Assembly (NCBI GenBank): GCA_963532875.1
Contig: CAUSLO010000025.1
Location: 1-17,377 of the forward strand
DNA from: CAUTUX01 sp963532875
GTDB taxonomy: Bacteria; Bacillota; Clostridia; Christensenellales; CAG-917
Direction of reading: 5' to 3'
DNA length: 17,377 nt
In this document: in pieces, positions 8,527 through 16,064 of the stretch
How the letters are laid out: every line of letters starts with the position of its first letter
How positions within the stretch are numbered: position 1 is the stretch's first letter
The notes under the pieces: generated by a model
Told to the model about the DNA's origin: nothing
Databases searched by the model: none
Seen by the model: the letters and a program-made list of their open reading frames with translations, nothing else
Translations under genes and position numbers: made by a program

Positions 8527-9497
8527 ATAATCTCTATTACGATGTCTTAAGAAAATCTGAGGCGTTTAAACAAATTCAAAAAGATTTTCAATCAAAACCT
8601 TCACATGCCTATTTATACATAACAAAAGATGAAGACATTGCTAAATCTTTCTTTAAACTGATTGCTCTGGCAAAGTTCTGTACAAGCCACTATGCTTGTA
8701 TGAATTGCGATGAGTGCAAAAAGGTATTAGAAGATTCTAATGCAAATATTTTCTTCGTAAATGAGGATAACCGCAAGTTATTTGCAGAAGATATTCAGAA
8801 GGTTTTAGATAGCCTATACCCTGCCCCACTCTTCGGGGACTTAAACTTGTACTTTATTCAAAACTTTGATGCCATTGACGCAACAACTCAGAATAAGTTG
8901 CTTAAATCAATTGAAGATCCTCCAGAACATGCGATGTTCTTTTTATCTGCACAAAATGAAAGAAAGGTGTTGAGTACAATTAGATCTAGATGCAGAATTG
9001 TGAACTTGGACAATTTTGACATACCAACCATTGTTAATTTTTTAATGGGCAACGGAACAAATAGAGAAACGGCTCAAATCGCTGCATCCTTTTGCGATGG
9101 ACAAATCCAAAAAGCATACGCATTTGCAAATGACGAAAGTTTCATTAGTCGTTTTGATTTTGTTAAAGAGATGTTACTAAATATGAACGGTAGCAGAGAT
9201 ATCGTTAAGTACAACACGAATCTATATCTCAAAAGCAATCCACAGAAAACCCTAGATATACTCTTTTTTGTATTTAAAATAATTCTTGACTATCATATTG
9301 ATTCTAAACTATTGAATGGACGTCTCCCACTCGACATAGCGGATATATTAAAAAACAAATACAGCAAACAAGCAATTATATTAATAATAGATCACATCAC
9401 AGAGACGATGACTCAATTGACATACAACGTAAACGAAGGATATGCCATTGATACGTTACTTTTTAAAATTATGGAGACAAAACACAAATGCAAGTAA
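8523..9497 (+). CDS. holB: DNA polymerase III delta' subunit (clamp-loader)
   Basis: The delta' subunit of the clamp loader, which opens and places the sliding clamp during replication. The fold is AAA+ without a working P-loop, as expected for delta'. A zinc-module cysteine set is present: Cys53, Cys59, Cys62 and Cys65. The sensor region NLYFIQNFDAIDATTQNKL then LLKSIEDPPEHAMFFL is characteristic. The SRC motif is IRSRCR at 153-158. The length of 324 residues fits Firmicutes HolB. The gene starts inside the tmk stop and overlaps ricT by ten bases at its end, so the three genes are probably translated from one message. Confidence 0.93.
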   Translation: MNNLYYDVLRKSEAFKQIQKDFQSKPSHAYLYITKDEDIAKSFFKLIALAKFCTSHYACMNCDECKKVLEDSNANIFFVNEDNRKLFAEDIQKVLDSLYPAPLFGDLNLYFIQNFDAIDATTQNKLLKSIEDPPEHAMFFLSAQNERKVLSTIRSRCRIVNLDNFDIPTIVNFLMGNGTNRETAQIAASFCDGQIQKAYAFANDESFISRFDFVKEMLLNMNGSRDIVKYNTNLYLKSNPQKTLDILFFVFKIILDYHIDSKLLNGRLPLDIADILKNKYSKQAIILIIDHITETMTQLTYNVNEGYAIDTLLFKIMETKHKCK

Positions 9498-10405
9498 TTG
9501 GCGTAAAGTTTAATTTAAACTCACAGGTGTACTCTTTTGATGCAAATGGACTAACTGTACATGAAGATGATACAGTTATCGTAGAGACTGCTCGTGGCAT
9601 AGAATGGGGAATTGTTAAAAGCATAAAGGAACAAAATAAGGAAGATCTAAAATTTGAATTAAAACCTATACTAAGGAAAGCAACGAAAGATGACTTGAAA
9701 AAAATAGAACAAAATCTATCGGATGCCAAAAATCTCATTCCTTCCATTACAGAAAAAATCGCAGAACTTAAAGTCCCAATGGAAGTAATTGATACGGAAT
9801 TCACTCTTGATAGGGACAAATTCATAATATACTTCTCTGCTGAGGAACGTATTGAGTTTAAAACTATAGTTACGCCTATCGCAAGTTTAGTTAAGACAAG
9901 AATTGAATTACGACAAGTCAATGCTCGTGAAGAAGTGATAATGTTTGGTTGTGTCGGATCTTGCGGAAGAGAATGCTGTTGTTTATCATTCAACCCTAAC
10001 GGATCAAAGACAACAATGAGAATGGCTAAGTTGCAAGGTTTAATTCCACTCCCTGAAAGAATGTCTGGTTGTTGTGGTAAACTCATGTGCTGTCTGGCAT
10101 ATGAAAATGATGATTACGAAGCAATTGATGCCTTTATGCCACCAGTTGGTTCTAAGGTTGAAACCCCTGATGGCGTTGGATATGTATTATCTGTGGCACA
10201 TATAAAAGAAGAAGTAACTGTACGCTTCCAAGAAGATGACATTATTAAAATTGAAAAATATCCAATGAAAGATGTAAAAGAATTAAAGAACAACAACCAA
10301 CAAGAAAAACATACGGATAACAACAACACTCAACATTCAACAAATAACAATCACAAAGAGAAAAATAAACCTAAAAAATGGTTTAAAAATGATGTTAAGC
10401 AATAG
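9488..10405 (+). CDS. ricT: PSP1-domain protein RicT/YaaT
   Basis: Homolog of Bacillus RicT (YaaT), which works in the Ric (Y-) complex affecting RNA processing with RNase Y, competence and sporulation. The N-terminal part VIGVKFNLNSQVYSFD and the PSP1 core lead to the cysteine-rich signature: FGCVGSCGRECCCLSF with Cys155, 159, 163, 164 and 165, then MSGCCGKLMCCLAYE with Cys195, 196, 201 and 202. In Bacillus the Ric complex binds iron-sulfur clusters through such cysteines. The tail from about 265 is rich in Asn, Gln, Lys and His and looks disordered, making the protein about 30 residues longer than B. subtilis YaaT. The start overlaps holB by ten bases. The partners RicA and RicF are not in the window. 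Confidence 0.93.
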   Translation: MQVIGVKFNLNSQVYSFDANGLTVHEDDTVIVETARGIEWGIVKSIKEQNKEDLKFELKPILRKATKDDLKKIEQNLSDAKNLIPSITEKIAELKVPMEVIDTEFTLDRDKFIIYFSAEERIEFKTIVTPIASLVKTRIELRQVNAREEVIMFGCVGSCGRECCCLSFNPNGSKTTMRMAKLQGLIPLPERMSGCCGKLMCCLAYENDDYEAIDAFMPPVGSKVETPDGVGYVLSVAHIKEEVTVRFQEDDIIKIEKYPMKDVKELKNNNQQEKHTDNNNTQHSTNNNHKEKNKPKKWFKNDVKQ

Positions 10406-10414
10406 CCATTATCT

Positions 10415-10477
10415 TTAACTTTCACTTAACTTTTTTTGAAAAGTTAAATAAAACTGTTTACAAGTTAACTTTCATTT
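10415..10477 (+). promoter_or_regulatory. Operator-like cluster of TTAACTTT repeats before the ferredoxin gene
   Basis: TTAACTTTCACTT at 10415-10427 and TTAACTTTCATTT at 10465-10477 match at 12 of 13 positions and are exactly 50 bases apart. Between them is a perfect 9-bp inverted repeat, TTAACTTTT-TTTG-AAAAGTTAA (10426-10447). The second direct copy falls in the spacer of the ferredoxin promoter. The inverted repeat might also act as a weak terminator for ricT, but no T-run follows it on the plus strand. Confidence 0.45.
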
Positions 10478-10485
10478 GCTAGTAT
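10457..10485 (+). promoter_or_regulatory. Promoter of the ferredoxin gene
   Basis: A close-to-consensus sigma-A promoter: TTTACA at 10457-10462, a 17-base spacer and TAGTAT at 10480-10485. Transcription would start near 10492, about 23 bases before the ATG, leaving room for the strong GAGGAGG ribosome binding site at 10501-10507. Confidence 0.75.
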
Positions 10486-10514
10486 TAAATTAACAAATAT
10501 GAGGAGGATTCACT

Positions 10515-10685
10515 ATGCCAAGAGTAATTAGTGATGAATGTGTAAAGTGTGGGGCTTGCGTAGATTCATGCCCATTAAATGCAATTAAAGAAGGCGATAC
10601 AAAGTATGAAATCGTAAGAGAGATTTGTGCTGATTGTGGAACATGCGAAGGCGTATGCCCAATGGGAGCAATTTCACAAGAATAA
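10515..10685 (+). CDS. 2[4Fe-4S] clostridial-type ferredoxin
   Basis: A 56-residue low-potential electron carrier of the bacterial two-cluster type, used in anaerobic metabolism such as pyruvate oxidation and hydrogenase reactions. Two complete cluster motifs are seen: CVKCGACVDSCP at 9-20 and CADCGTCEGVCP at 38-49. The internal duplication and total length are exactly those of clostridial ferredoxins. GAGGAGG lies eight bases before the ATG. The gene stands alone with its own promoter and terminator, as expected for a highly expressed housekeeping protein. The redox partners are not encoded nearby. Confidence 0.97.
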   Translation: MPRVISDECVKCGACVDSCPLNAIKEGDTKYEIVREICADCGTCEGVCPMGAISQE

Positions 10686-10700
10686 AATTTAGTTGCTTCT

Positions 10701-10728
10701 AAAAGGAGACTCAAAAGTCTCCTTTTTT
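10701..10728 (+). terminator. Rho-independent terminator of the ferredoxin gene
   Basis: The stem AAGGAGACT pairs with AGTCTCCTT around a four-base CAAA loop and runs into six Ts. It starts 16 bases after the ferredoxin stop codon. It should separate the ferredoxin message from the chromate-transporter genes. Confidence 0.92.
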
Positions 10729-10762
10729 ATTAAACTTCCCTACTTTTTTATTGCTTTCCTTG

Positions 10763-10771
10763 TGGTATAAT
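10763..10771 (+). promoter_or_regulatory. Extended -10 promoter of the chromate-transporter pair
   Basis: TGGTATAAT contains a perfect TATAAT (10766-10771) with the TG of an extended -10. No good -35 is seen at the proper spacing. The ATG of the first gene begins at 10779, only seven bases after the -10, so the transcript would start at or within a base or two of the start codon. Confidence 0.65.
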
Positions 10772-10778
10772 CCAAAAT

Positions 10779-11363
10779 ATGAAAGCAAAAATTAAGAACT
10801 ATTTTAAACTTTTCTTTACATTCTTTTTTATTGGTCTAGTCTCTTTCGGTGGTGGCTATGCCATGCTTACAATTATCCAAGATAAAGTTGTTAATAAGCG
10901 TCAATGGTTGAATGATTCTTCTCTTACGGAAATGTTCACTATTTCAGAAATGACACCTGGCCCTATTGCGATTAATATTGCTACGTTTGTAGGCGGAAGG
11001 GTTGCGGGAATATTTGGTGCTGTCATCGCTACTGTTGCCGTATCGTTACCTTCATTTTTTATTATCATCCTAGTATCTACGTTAGTGTCTAAATATCGAA
11101 ACAATCAGTTTATTAACTCATTTTTGAACGGTATGCGTGTTGCCGTAATAGTCCTTCTTGGTCGTGCATTTAAAATGTTTTTAAAAAACACTAAACATAA
11201 TTTCTTTAGTCTACTACTAATGGCATACTCAGCAATCATGGCACTGTTCCTAAAAATGAACGCTATTTATATAATTATTATCTCATTCACACTCGCCGCT
11301 ATAAGTGCTTTTTGGACAACAACAATACGAAAAAAAGGAGATTTATTAGATGCAAGCATTTAA
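10779..11363 (+). CDS. Chromate transporter family (CHR) half-protein 1
   Basis: A 194-residue membrane protein with one CHR domain. The signature FIGLVSFGGGYAMLTII is at about 17-33, and the second conserved motif SEMTPGPIAINIATFVGGRVAG follows the first loop. Four to six hydrophobic segments fill the rest. Full-length ChrA proteins carry two such domains; short-chain CHR proteins occur as adjacent pairs that work together, as here. The family is named for chromate efflux, but the physiological anion in anaerobes is not known, so resistance should not be assumed. There is no Shine-Dalgarno sequence before the ATG and the promoter -10 is seven bases away, suggesting a leaderless message. The gene overlaps its partner by 14 bases. 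Confidence 0.92.
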   Translation: MKAKIKNYFKLFFTFFFIGLVSFGGGYAMLTIIQDKVVNKRQWLNDSSLTEMFTISEMTPGPIAINIATFVGGRVAGIFGAVIATVAVSLPSFFIIILVSTLVSKYRNNQFINSFLNGMRVAVIVLLGRAFKMFLKNTKHNFFSLLLMAYSAIMALFLKMNAIYIIIISFTLAAISAFWTTTIRKKGDLLDASI

Positions 11364-11928
11364 TTTATTTTTAACCTTTTTCAAAATTGGGCTCTTTACT
11401 TTTGGCGGTGGTCAGGCAATGATCCCGCTTATAATGAAAGAGGTTGAGGCGAATAAATGGTTCTCATATAGTGAGATGTTAGATTTCATTGCAATATCAG
11501 AAAGCACCCCTGGCCCATTCGCAATCAACATTGCAACGTACACTGGATATACCACTCAGGGTGTTTTAGGGGCTTTTGCGGCTACTGTTGGTGTTATTTT
11601 GCCTTCCTTCATGATTATCACTTCTATCCTACTTATGCATAACATTTTGAAGAAAAACAAAATTTTCAAAAAAACATTAAATACGGTTTCGTCATCGGTA
11701 ACTGGCATTATATTCGCTGTTTTTGCTTCTCTATCACTTCTATTGCTATTCAATATTGATTTGCAAAGTTCTAATGCAACAAGCAAGTTTATGCTACGTG
11801 AAAAAAATATTATTTTACTTCTAATTATCTATCCAATCTCTAAATTGAAAATAAATGGCAAAAAAATTTCGGCAGTTGCTCTTATTTTAATTAGTGGTTT
11901 AATTGCCACCCTTGCTCACTACTTATAA
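11350..11928 (+). CDS. Chromate transporter family (CHR) half-protein 2
   Basis: The second half of the short-chain CHR pair, 192 residues. It repeats the family motifs FFKIGLFTFGGGQAMIPLI near the N-terminus and SESTPGPFAINIATYTGYT after the first loop. Several membrane segments follow, with a lysine-rich loop KKNKIFKKTL near 100-109. Unlike its partner it has a good ribosome binding site (AAGGAG) within the end of the first gene, so it can be translated independently. The two halves are expected to assemble as a heterodimer in the cytoplasmic membrane. Its stop lies at the foot of a hairpin shared with the convergent operon. Confidence 0.92.
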   Translation: MQAFNLFLTFFKIGLFTFGGGQAMIPLIMKEVEANKWFSYSEMLDFIAISESTPGPFAINIATYTGYTTQGVLGAFAATVGVILPSFMIITSILLMHNILKKNKIFKKTLNTVSSSVTGIIFAVFASLSLLLLFNIDLQSSNATSKFMLREKNIILLLIIYPISKLKINGKKISAVALILISGLIATLAHYL

Positions 11929-11950
11929 AAAAGGCACTCAACTGAGTGCC
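11926..11950 (-). terminator. Rho-independent terminator of the alaS operon (between convergent genes)
   Basis: The stem GGCACTC pairs with GAGTGCC around AACT. On the minus strand it is followed by six Ts, which fits a terminator for the gene ending at 11960. On the plus strand the hairpin lacks a T-run downstream, so it would stop the chromate-transporter message less efficiently. Confidence 0.85.
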
Positions 11951-11959
11951 CATTAACTT

Positions 11960-12907
11960 CTAATATATTCCTCTAGTCAATCCTTGGCTTGCATCATATT
12001 CTTGTCTTATATTGTCCTTCAAAATATTGACTAGTTTGCATGCTCTCTTTATTCCTAGTTTGCTGTTCATCTTCAATTGGAATGGAACTGTTTCATACAC
12101 TCTTTTATGCGACATATCTAAGTGTGGCATTGTACCATCGTTGAACTCTTCTAGTGATGGGTCTAATGCTAAGTGAATTCTCAAAGATCTTCCTATGATT
12201 GTTATCTTGATCACTATTTCTCCATCATATCTAAATGCGTGGCAATGCTTGTTGACTCTACCTTTAATCTCTATGTCATTCTTAGATGTCTTCTTTAAAA
12301 TTTCTTGCTCTACTTCTTTATATCTGTCTTTTAATTCTTGACTTGATAGAACATATTTTTCAGCAAATGTTAATGGCATTCTTCTTTCTTTTTTTGCCAT
12401 AACCTTGTCGAAATCAAATGTCTTGCCAAGGCTCTCAATACTATCTACTTCAATGCCATCATCTGAATCAAAGTCATCATCATCTGTTAAGTCTTCTTCA
12501 AACTCTTCTGATACTGGAGTTTCAAATGTACCTTCTATTATAGGGGCATCTGCGTACTCATCAGTCTCCTCATTTTCGTCTTCACCAATGACTTCTTCAC
12601 TGTATTTTTCCAGAACTGTTTGCTTAACTTCTTGAATGTTAATTTCTTCTTCAACTTCTTTCGCTGCCGTTTGAACTGATTCAATCAAACCTGCTTCTTC
12701 ATCACCAACTTTTAGCAGGCCTATATGCAAAGTATCTACCTGGTTGCTATTCATATACTTGGTCATAGAAACTGCACAAGGATTTGGAATGTACTTATTA
12801 CAGAATGCACAGTATGAATATGTACCGCACATATCACGTCTTCTATCCTCTGAGTCAAACCATTTAATTAAATCCAGTTTATCTTGTAACTTTTTTAAAT
12901 CTTCCAT
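11960..12907 (-). CDS. Hypothetical protein: Cys-rich N-terminus, acidic linker, conserved C-terminal domain
   Basis: A 315-residue protein. The ATG at 12907 (MEDLKKL) is preferred to an ATG 18 bases upstream, because AGGAG sits eight bases before it. Four cysteines near the N-terminus (27, 33, 36 and 44, pattern C-x5-C-x2-C-x7-C) could bind zinc. About 105-160 is very acidic (for example TDDDDFDSDDG) and likely disordered. About 179-300 is a folded domain with RVNKHCHAFRYDGEIVIKI then SLRIHLALDP. It resembles a domain I recall from uncharacterised proteins of gut Clostridia, often written around an ALDP motif; its function is unknown to me. It follows alaS by 17 bases and ends at the operon terminator. 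A nucleic-acid or regulatory role is possible but not shown. Confidence 0.75.
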   Translation of the reverse strand: MEDLKKLQDKLDLIKWFDSEDRRRDMCGTYSYCAFCNKYIPNPCAVSMTKYMNSNQVDTLHIGLLKVGDEEAGLIESVQTAAKEVEEEINIQEVKQTVLEKYSEEVIGEDENEETDEYADAPIIEGTFETPVSEEFEEDLTDDDDFDSDDGIEVDSIESLGKTFDFDKVMAKKERRMPLTFAEKYVLSSQELKDRYKEVEQEILKKTSKNDIEIKGRVNKHCHAFRYDGEIVIKITIIGRSLRIHLALDPSLEEFNDGTMPHLDMSHKRVYETVPFQLKMNSKLGIKRACKLVNILKDNIRQEYDASQGLTRGIY

Positions 12908-12924
12908 TTTTATTCTCCTATACA

Positions 12925-14697
12925 TTAAATTAATATCGCTTTTATTCTTCTTACACCTTGTGAAGAACTTTGCTCTTTTATTATTTTAAATTTCCCCATA
13001 TTAGCCGTATTGTCTACGTGTGGTCCACCACAAATCTCTTTTGAAGGGCCTATAGTGTATACCTTTACTACATCTGTGTATCGGTCTGTAAAAACACCAA
13101 CTGCTCCTTGTTCTTTTGCCTTTTGAACAGTCATTTCTTCACACTTTACAACATGTCCCTTTTTAATTTCGTCATTTACTTTCTCTTCAACTTTTATAAG
13201 TTCCTCATCCGTTAATGGTCTGCTAAAGTTGAAATCAAATCTCAACCTCTCTGCCGTTATATTGCTGCCACGTTGATTAATATTATTATCTTTCAACACG
13301 ACCTTAAGTGCGTTATTAAGTAGATGAGTTGCACTGTGCAATTTTTTTGTCATTTCGCCCTCATCTGCTAATCCACCCTTAAACTTCTTTTCTGCTCCTT
13401 GTTTTGATTTTGCTTTATGTTCTTCGACTGCTTTTTCATATCCGCTATAGTCAATTTCAAACCCCTTTTCTTTCGCCAATTCAGATGTCATCTCTATTGG
13501 GAATCCAAAAGTATCGTATAATCTAAATGCTGTCTTCCCTGGAAAAGTATTCCCTTGTATATATTTCAAAACTTTTTCAAATTCTTTTAGTCCCTGCTCG
13601 ATTGTATTTGAGAATTTTTCAATTTCCTTTCCAAACTCTTCAAAGATTTTATCTTTGTTAGCATCTAAATATTTATATACCTTTTTATATTGTTTAACGT
13701 ACATTGATGCAATTTTGTTGATTATTGAGTTGTCTATATTTAATAACCTAATATATCTCATTGCACGTCTAATTAGTCTTCTTAATACATACCCTTGATC
13801 TAAATTAGATGGGGTGATTCCTTTTATATCGCCAAGCATAAAAGTCGCTGTTCTTAGGTGATCCGCAATAATTCTTGTTGCTTTTTGTCTTTCTTGGGCT
13901 GTAAGGGGTATACTCTCGTCTGTTTTACCTTCAATATATTTGATTATATCTGCGAATAAGTCTGTATCGTATACCGAGTTATATCCATTCAATATGCAAA
14001 TAACTCTCTCTAATCCCATACCAGTATCAACGTTTTTTCTTTCACTTAAACTAATTTTGCCGTCCTTATCTTTGTAATATTCCATAAAAACATTATTCCA
14101 AATTTCTATATATCTACTGTCATCTGGGAAACTTGGTTTATCGTTTGGACGTAAGTCAATAAAGATTTCTGTGTCAGGACCACATGGTCCAGTTTGTCCA
14201 GCAGGACCCCACCAATTATGTTTAGCATCCATGTAGAATATGTTGTCCTCTTTTATCCCCAACTTTTTCCAAACGTTATATGCATAGTCATCTTTCGGAG
14301 CATTTGCATCACCTTTAAATACTGTTACTGCGATTCTACTCTTATCTATCTTCAACACTTTGGTTAGGAATTCGTATGACCATTTTATGGCATCATCTTT
14401 AAAATAATCATTCAAAGACCAATTACCTAGCATCTCAAAAAATGTACAGTGTGTTGCGTCTCCAACTTCGTCTATATCGCCTGTTCTTACGCATGTCTGT
14501 ACGTCTGTTAATCTTGTTCCCTTTGGATGTTTTTCACCCAACAAGTATGGAACTAGTGGATGCATACCTGCGGTTGTGAATAAAACTGTCGGATCATTTT
14601 CTGGTATAAGTGAAGCAGAAGGAATAACACTGTGTCCTCTCTCTTCAAAAAACGACAAATATTTCTCTCTTAATTCACTTGACGTTATTTTGCTCAT
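12925..14697 (-). CDS. alaS: Alanyl-tRNA synthetase, short form without C-terminal domain
   Basis: The enzyme charges tRNA-Ala. The catalytic class II core is present, with TTAGMHPLVPYL at 41-52, TFFEMLGNWSLNDYF at 85-99, NWWGPAGQTGPCGPD at 161-175 and motif 3 GMGLER at 226-231. A helical tRNA-binding region follows. The editing domain that clears mischarged Ser and Gly keeps its metal ligands: His454 and His458 in HSATH, Cys556 and His560 in CGGPH. The protein ends about 30 residues later at residue 590, whereas most bacterial AlaRS are about 870 with a DHHA1/C-Ala domain. The stop overlaps an ATG and no continuation is visible, so this is a natural short form rather than a frameshift. GAGGA precedes the start, and 23 bases overlap the upstream gene. 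Confidence 0.93.
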   Translation of the reverse strand: MSKITSSELREKYLSFFEERGHSVIPSASLIPENDPTVLFTTAGMHPLVPYLLGEKHPKGTRLTDVQTCVRTGDIDEVGDATHCTFFEMLGNWSLNDYFKDDAIKWSYEFLTKVLKIDKSRIAVTVFKGDANAPKDDYAYNVWKKLGIKEDNIFYMDAKHNWWGPAGQTGPCGPDTEIFIDLRPNDKPSFPDDSRYIEIWNNVFMEYYKDKDGKISLSERKNVDTGMGLERVICILNGYNSVYDTDLFADIIKYIEGKTDESIPLTAQERQKATRIIADHLRTATFMLGDIKGITPSNLDQGYVLRRLIRRAMRYIRLLNIDNSIINKIASMYVKQYKKVYKYLDANKDKIFEEFGKEIEKFSNTIEQGLKEFEKVLKYIQGNTFPGKTAFRLYDTFGFPIEMTSELAKEKGFEIDYSGYEKAVEEHKAKSKQGAEKKFKGGLADEGEMTKKLHSATHLLNNALKVVLKDNNINQRGSNITAERLRFDFNFSRPLTDEELIKVEEKVNDEIKKGHVVKCEEMTVQKAKEQGAVGVFTDRYTDVVKVYTIGPSKEICGGPHVDNTANMGKFKIIKEQSSSQGVRRIKAILI

Positions 14698-15904
14698 TCT
14701 TGTCCTCTTTTATCATTTTGTTTATCGTGTCAAAAACATATTTGATAACTTCAATATTTTTTATCTTCGATGTAGCACCTATAGATATTACTCCATTTAC
14801 AGTTACCATACCAAAATTGATTGGATTGTTTTTTGATATATTTAAATTCAATGTGTAGTTTTTTACGCCCTCAATATCTGCCAACTTCCCAATGTTGCTA
14901 AATATAATTGTGTGCTTCGTCTTTGCACGCTTAACAATTGGTTTTATTACCATCTCTTTAAACCAAAGTGGAAGATAACTGACTATTCCACGTGTCGCTT
15001 TATCCGTTAAAGACATAAACTCTTCAAAGTACTCTTTATCAACTTGTTCCTTCAACATTTTGTTTGTCTGTTTAATAAGACCTTCCAAGTCAAGCGTTCT
15101 ATCAAAATACCTAAGTCTAACAAAACTAACAAAGTTTCGTTTAGATATGGAATTAAACATTCTTCTCAAATCAACTGGTACCATTATCACTACTTTCTTA
15201 TCTCTCTCTGCAAACTCAAAAGATGCCTTAACCAAAATTCCAATTATTAATGCAGATAGGCTCACCTGTCTCTTTTTTGCTAAAGGTAGCAAATCGGAAA
15301 CTGAGAAATTCTCAATATGCTGTTTCGCTCCCAATTCTTCAATCAGATCCCCTTTAATAACTGCAACGTCTTTCTCTAGTAATGATGTCAACTTCATATT
15401 TGATTTTTCTTTCTTAGCATGGACTCTAAACGAATTCTCATAGTCTTCAGGTTGGTCATATATTTCTGAACTGAAACCTTCGCCCTCTTGTATAGCATTA
15501 TATGTTTTTATTAAACAAGACAAAAACTCAAACCCAATATTCGCATCCGTTACTCCGTGGAAAATTTCCAACCTAAGCACATTATCTTTAATGCTGACCC
15601 TCATTTGATGTCCATTATTTTCAATATCTTTGATTGGAACCATTATATTTTCATTAAAGTTCGAAATTGGCAGGTCTCTATCATTGTGTTTAAACTTGTG
15701 CCATGAATATCCCCTCGTAAGTGCAACAGAAAAAGTTGGGTAAAATTTCAATGTTTTACTCAATGCTTCTTGCAAATTTGCAATATCAATCTTTTTTTCA
15801 AGGCTAGCTTGAACACAGAATATACTTTGAGCGTCTTTTCTTGTGATTATAGGATAGTATTTTGCTGAGTGATCAAGTTCGCCATTATACGCTTGGCTTT
15901 CCAT
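14675..15904 (-). CDS. Condensation/acetyltransferase-fold protein (alcohol acetyltransferase-like)
   Basis: A 409-residue protein of the CoA-dependent acyltransferase fold shared by alcohol acetyltransferases, Pap-type acyltransferases and NRPS condensation domains. The active motif is HGVTDA, with His116 and Asp120, a variant of HHxxxDG with the first His replaced by Phe. The region PVDLRRMFNSISKRNFVSFVRLR and the later TIIFSNIGKLADIE are family-like. The ATG at 15904 is chosen because an in-frame ATG 12 bases upstream overlaps the -10 of the promoter. The predicted leader is only about four bases. The substrate is unknown; no other biosynthesis genes flank it. It overlaps alaS by 23 bases, which makes the synthetase depend on its translation or transcript. 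Confidence 0.8.
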   Translation of the reverse strand: MESQAYNGELDHSAKYYPIITRKDAQSIFCVQASLEKKIDIANLQEALSKTLKFYPTFSVALTRGYSWHKFKHNDRDLPISNFNENIMVPIKDIENNGHQMRVSIKDNVLRLEIFHGVTDANIGFEFLSCLIKTYNAIQEGEGFSSEIYDQPEDYENSFRVHAKKEKSNMKLTSLLEKDVAVIKGDLIEELGAKQHIENFSVSDLLPLAKKRQVSLSALIIGILVKASFEFAERDKKVVIMVPVDLRRMFNSISKRNFVSFVRLRYFDRTLDLEGLIKQTNKMLKEQVDKEYFEEFMSLTDKATRGIVSYLPLWFKEMVIKPIVKRAKTKHTIIFSNIGKLADIEGVKNYTLNLNISKNNPINFGMVTVNGVISIGATSKIKNIEVIKYVFDTINKMIKEDKNEQNNVK

Positions 15905-15912
15905 GTGCACCC

Positions 15913-15934
15913 ACATTCTAACCCATTCGATTTT
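15913..15934. repeat. 22-bp dispersed motif, copy B
   Basis: It matches 7809-7830 at 20 of 22 positions. On the minus strand it contains AAAATCGAATGGGTTAGAAT and includes the TAGAAT used as the -10 of the acyltransferase promoter. In the frame that continues from the adjacent 27-bp repeat it encodes KSNGLEC, as does the other copy. Confidence 0.55.
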
Positions 15935-15944
15935 ATACTGTCAA
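15915..15944 (-). promoter_or_regulatory. Promoter of the acyltransferase-alaS operon
   Basis: The minus strand carries a perfect TTGACA (15944-15939), an 18-base spacer and TAGAAT (15920-15915). Transcription would begin near 15908, four bases before the chosen ATG, leaving a nearly leaderless message with at best a weak GGGTG before the start. Confidence 0.7.
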
Positions 15945-15948
15945 CGAT

Positions 15949-15975
15949 TTTCCGTACATCTAACGCACTCAATTT
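15949..15975. repeat. 27-bp direct repeat, copy 1
   Basis: It is identical to 16065-16091 except for one base (tacatc against tatatc). The copies are 116 bases apart in the gap between the lipoprotein and acyltransferase genes. On the minus strand one frame reads LSALDVRK here and LSALDIRK in the other copy. Confidence 0.85.
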
Positions 15976-16064
15976 TATTTTTGACTATGCAAAATACTAT
16001 TAAATTACCTAATTTTTTCTGTTCTTCTTATTTTTAGAACCCATTTGTTTCACACTTGTTGGGG

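Noticed and set aside
9469..10086. 205-codon minus-strand open frame
   Set aside because: It is the antisense of ricT and the end of holB. The plus-strand frame has clear family motifs, and the antisense product looks like a random Ser/Ile-rich sequence.
10426..10447. The inverted repeat as the main terminator of the tmk-holB-ricT operon
   Set aside because: The stem is AT-only and is followed by AATAAAAC rather than a T-run. It fits an operator better, and I see no other terminator there.
10490..10714. 74-codon minus-strand open frame
   Set aside because: It is antisense to the ferredoxin gene, whose two cluster motifs, promoter and terminator are all convincing.
12925..14697. Frameshifted or truncated alaS with the missing C-terminal domain in the downstream gene
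   Set aside because: The downstream 315-residue protein shows no DHHA1/C-Ala motifs and has its own ribosome binding site.
16022..16057. Tiny minus-strand frame MGSKNKKNRKN as a gene
   Set aside because: Only 11 codons, no ribosome binding site, and the Lys/Asn content is what AT-rich noncoding DNA gives by chance.
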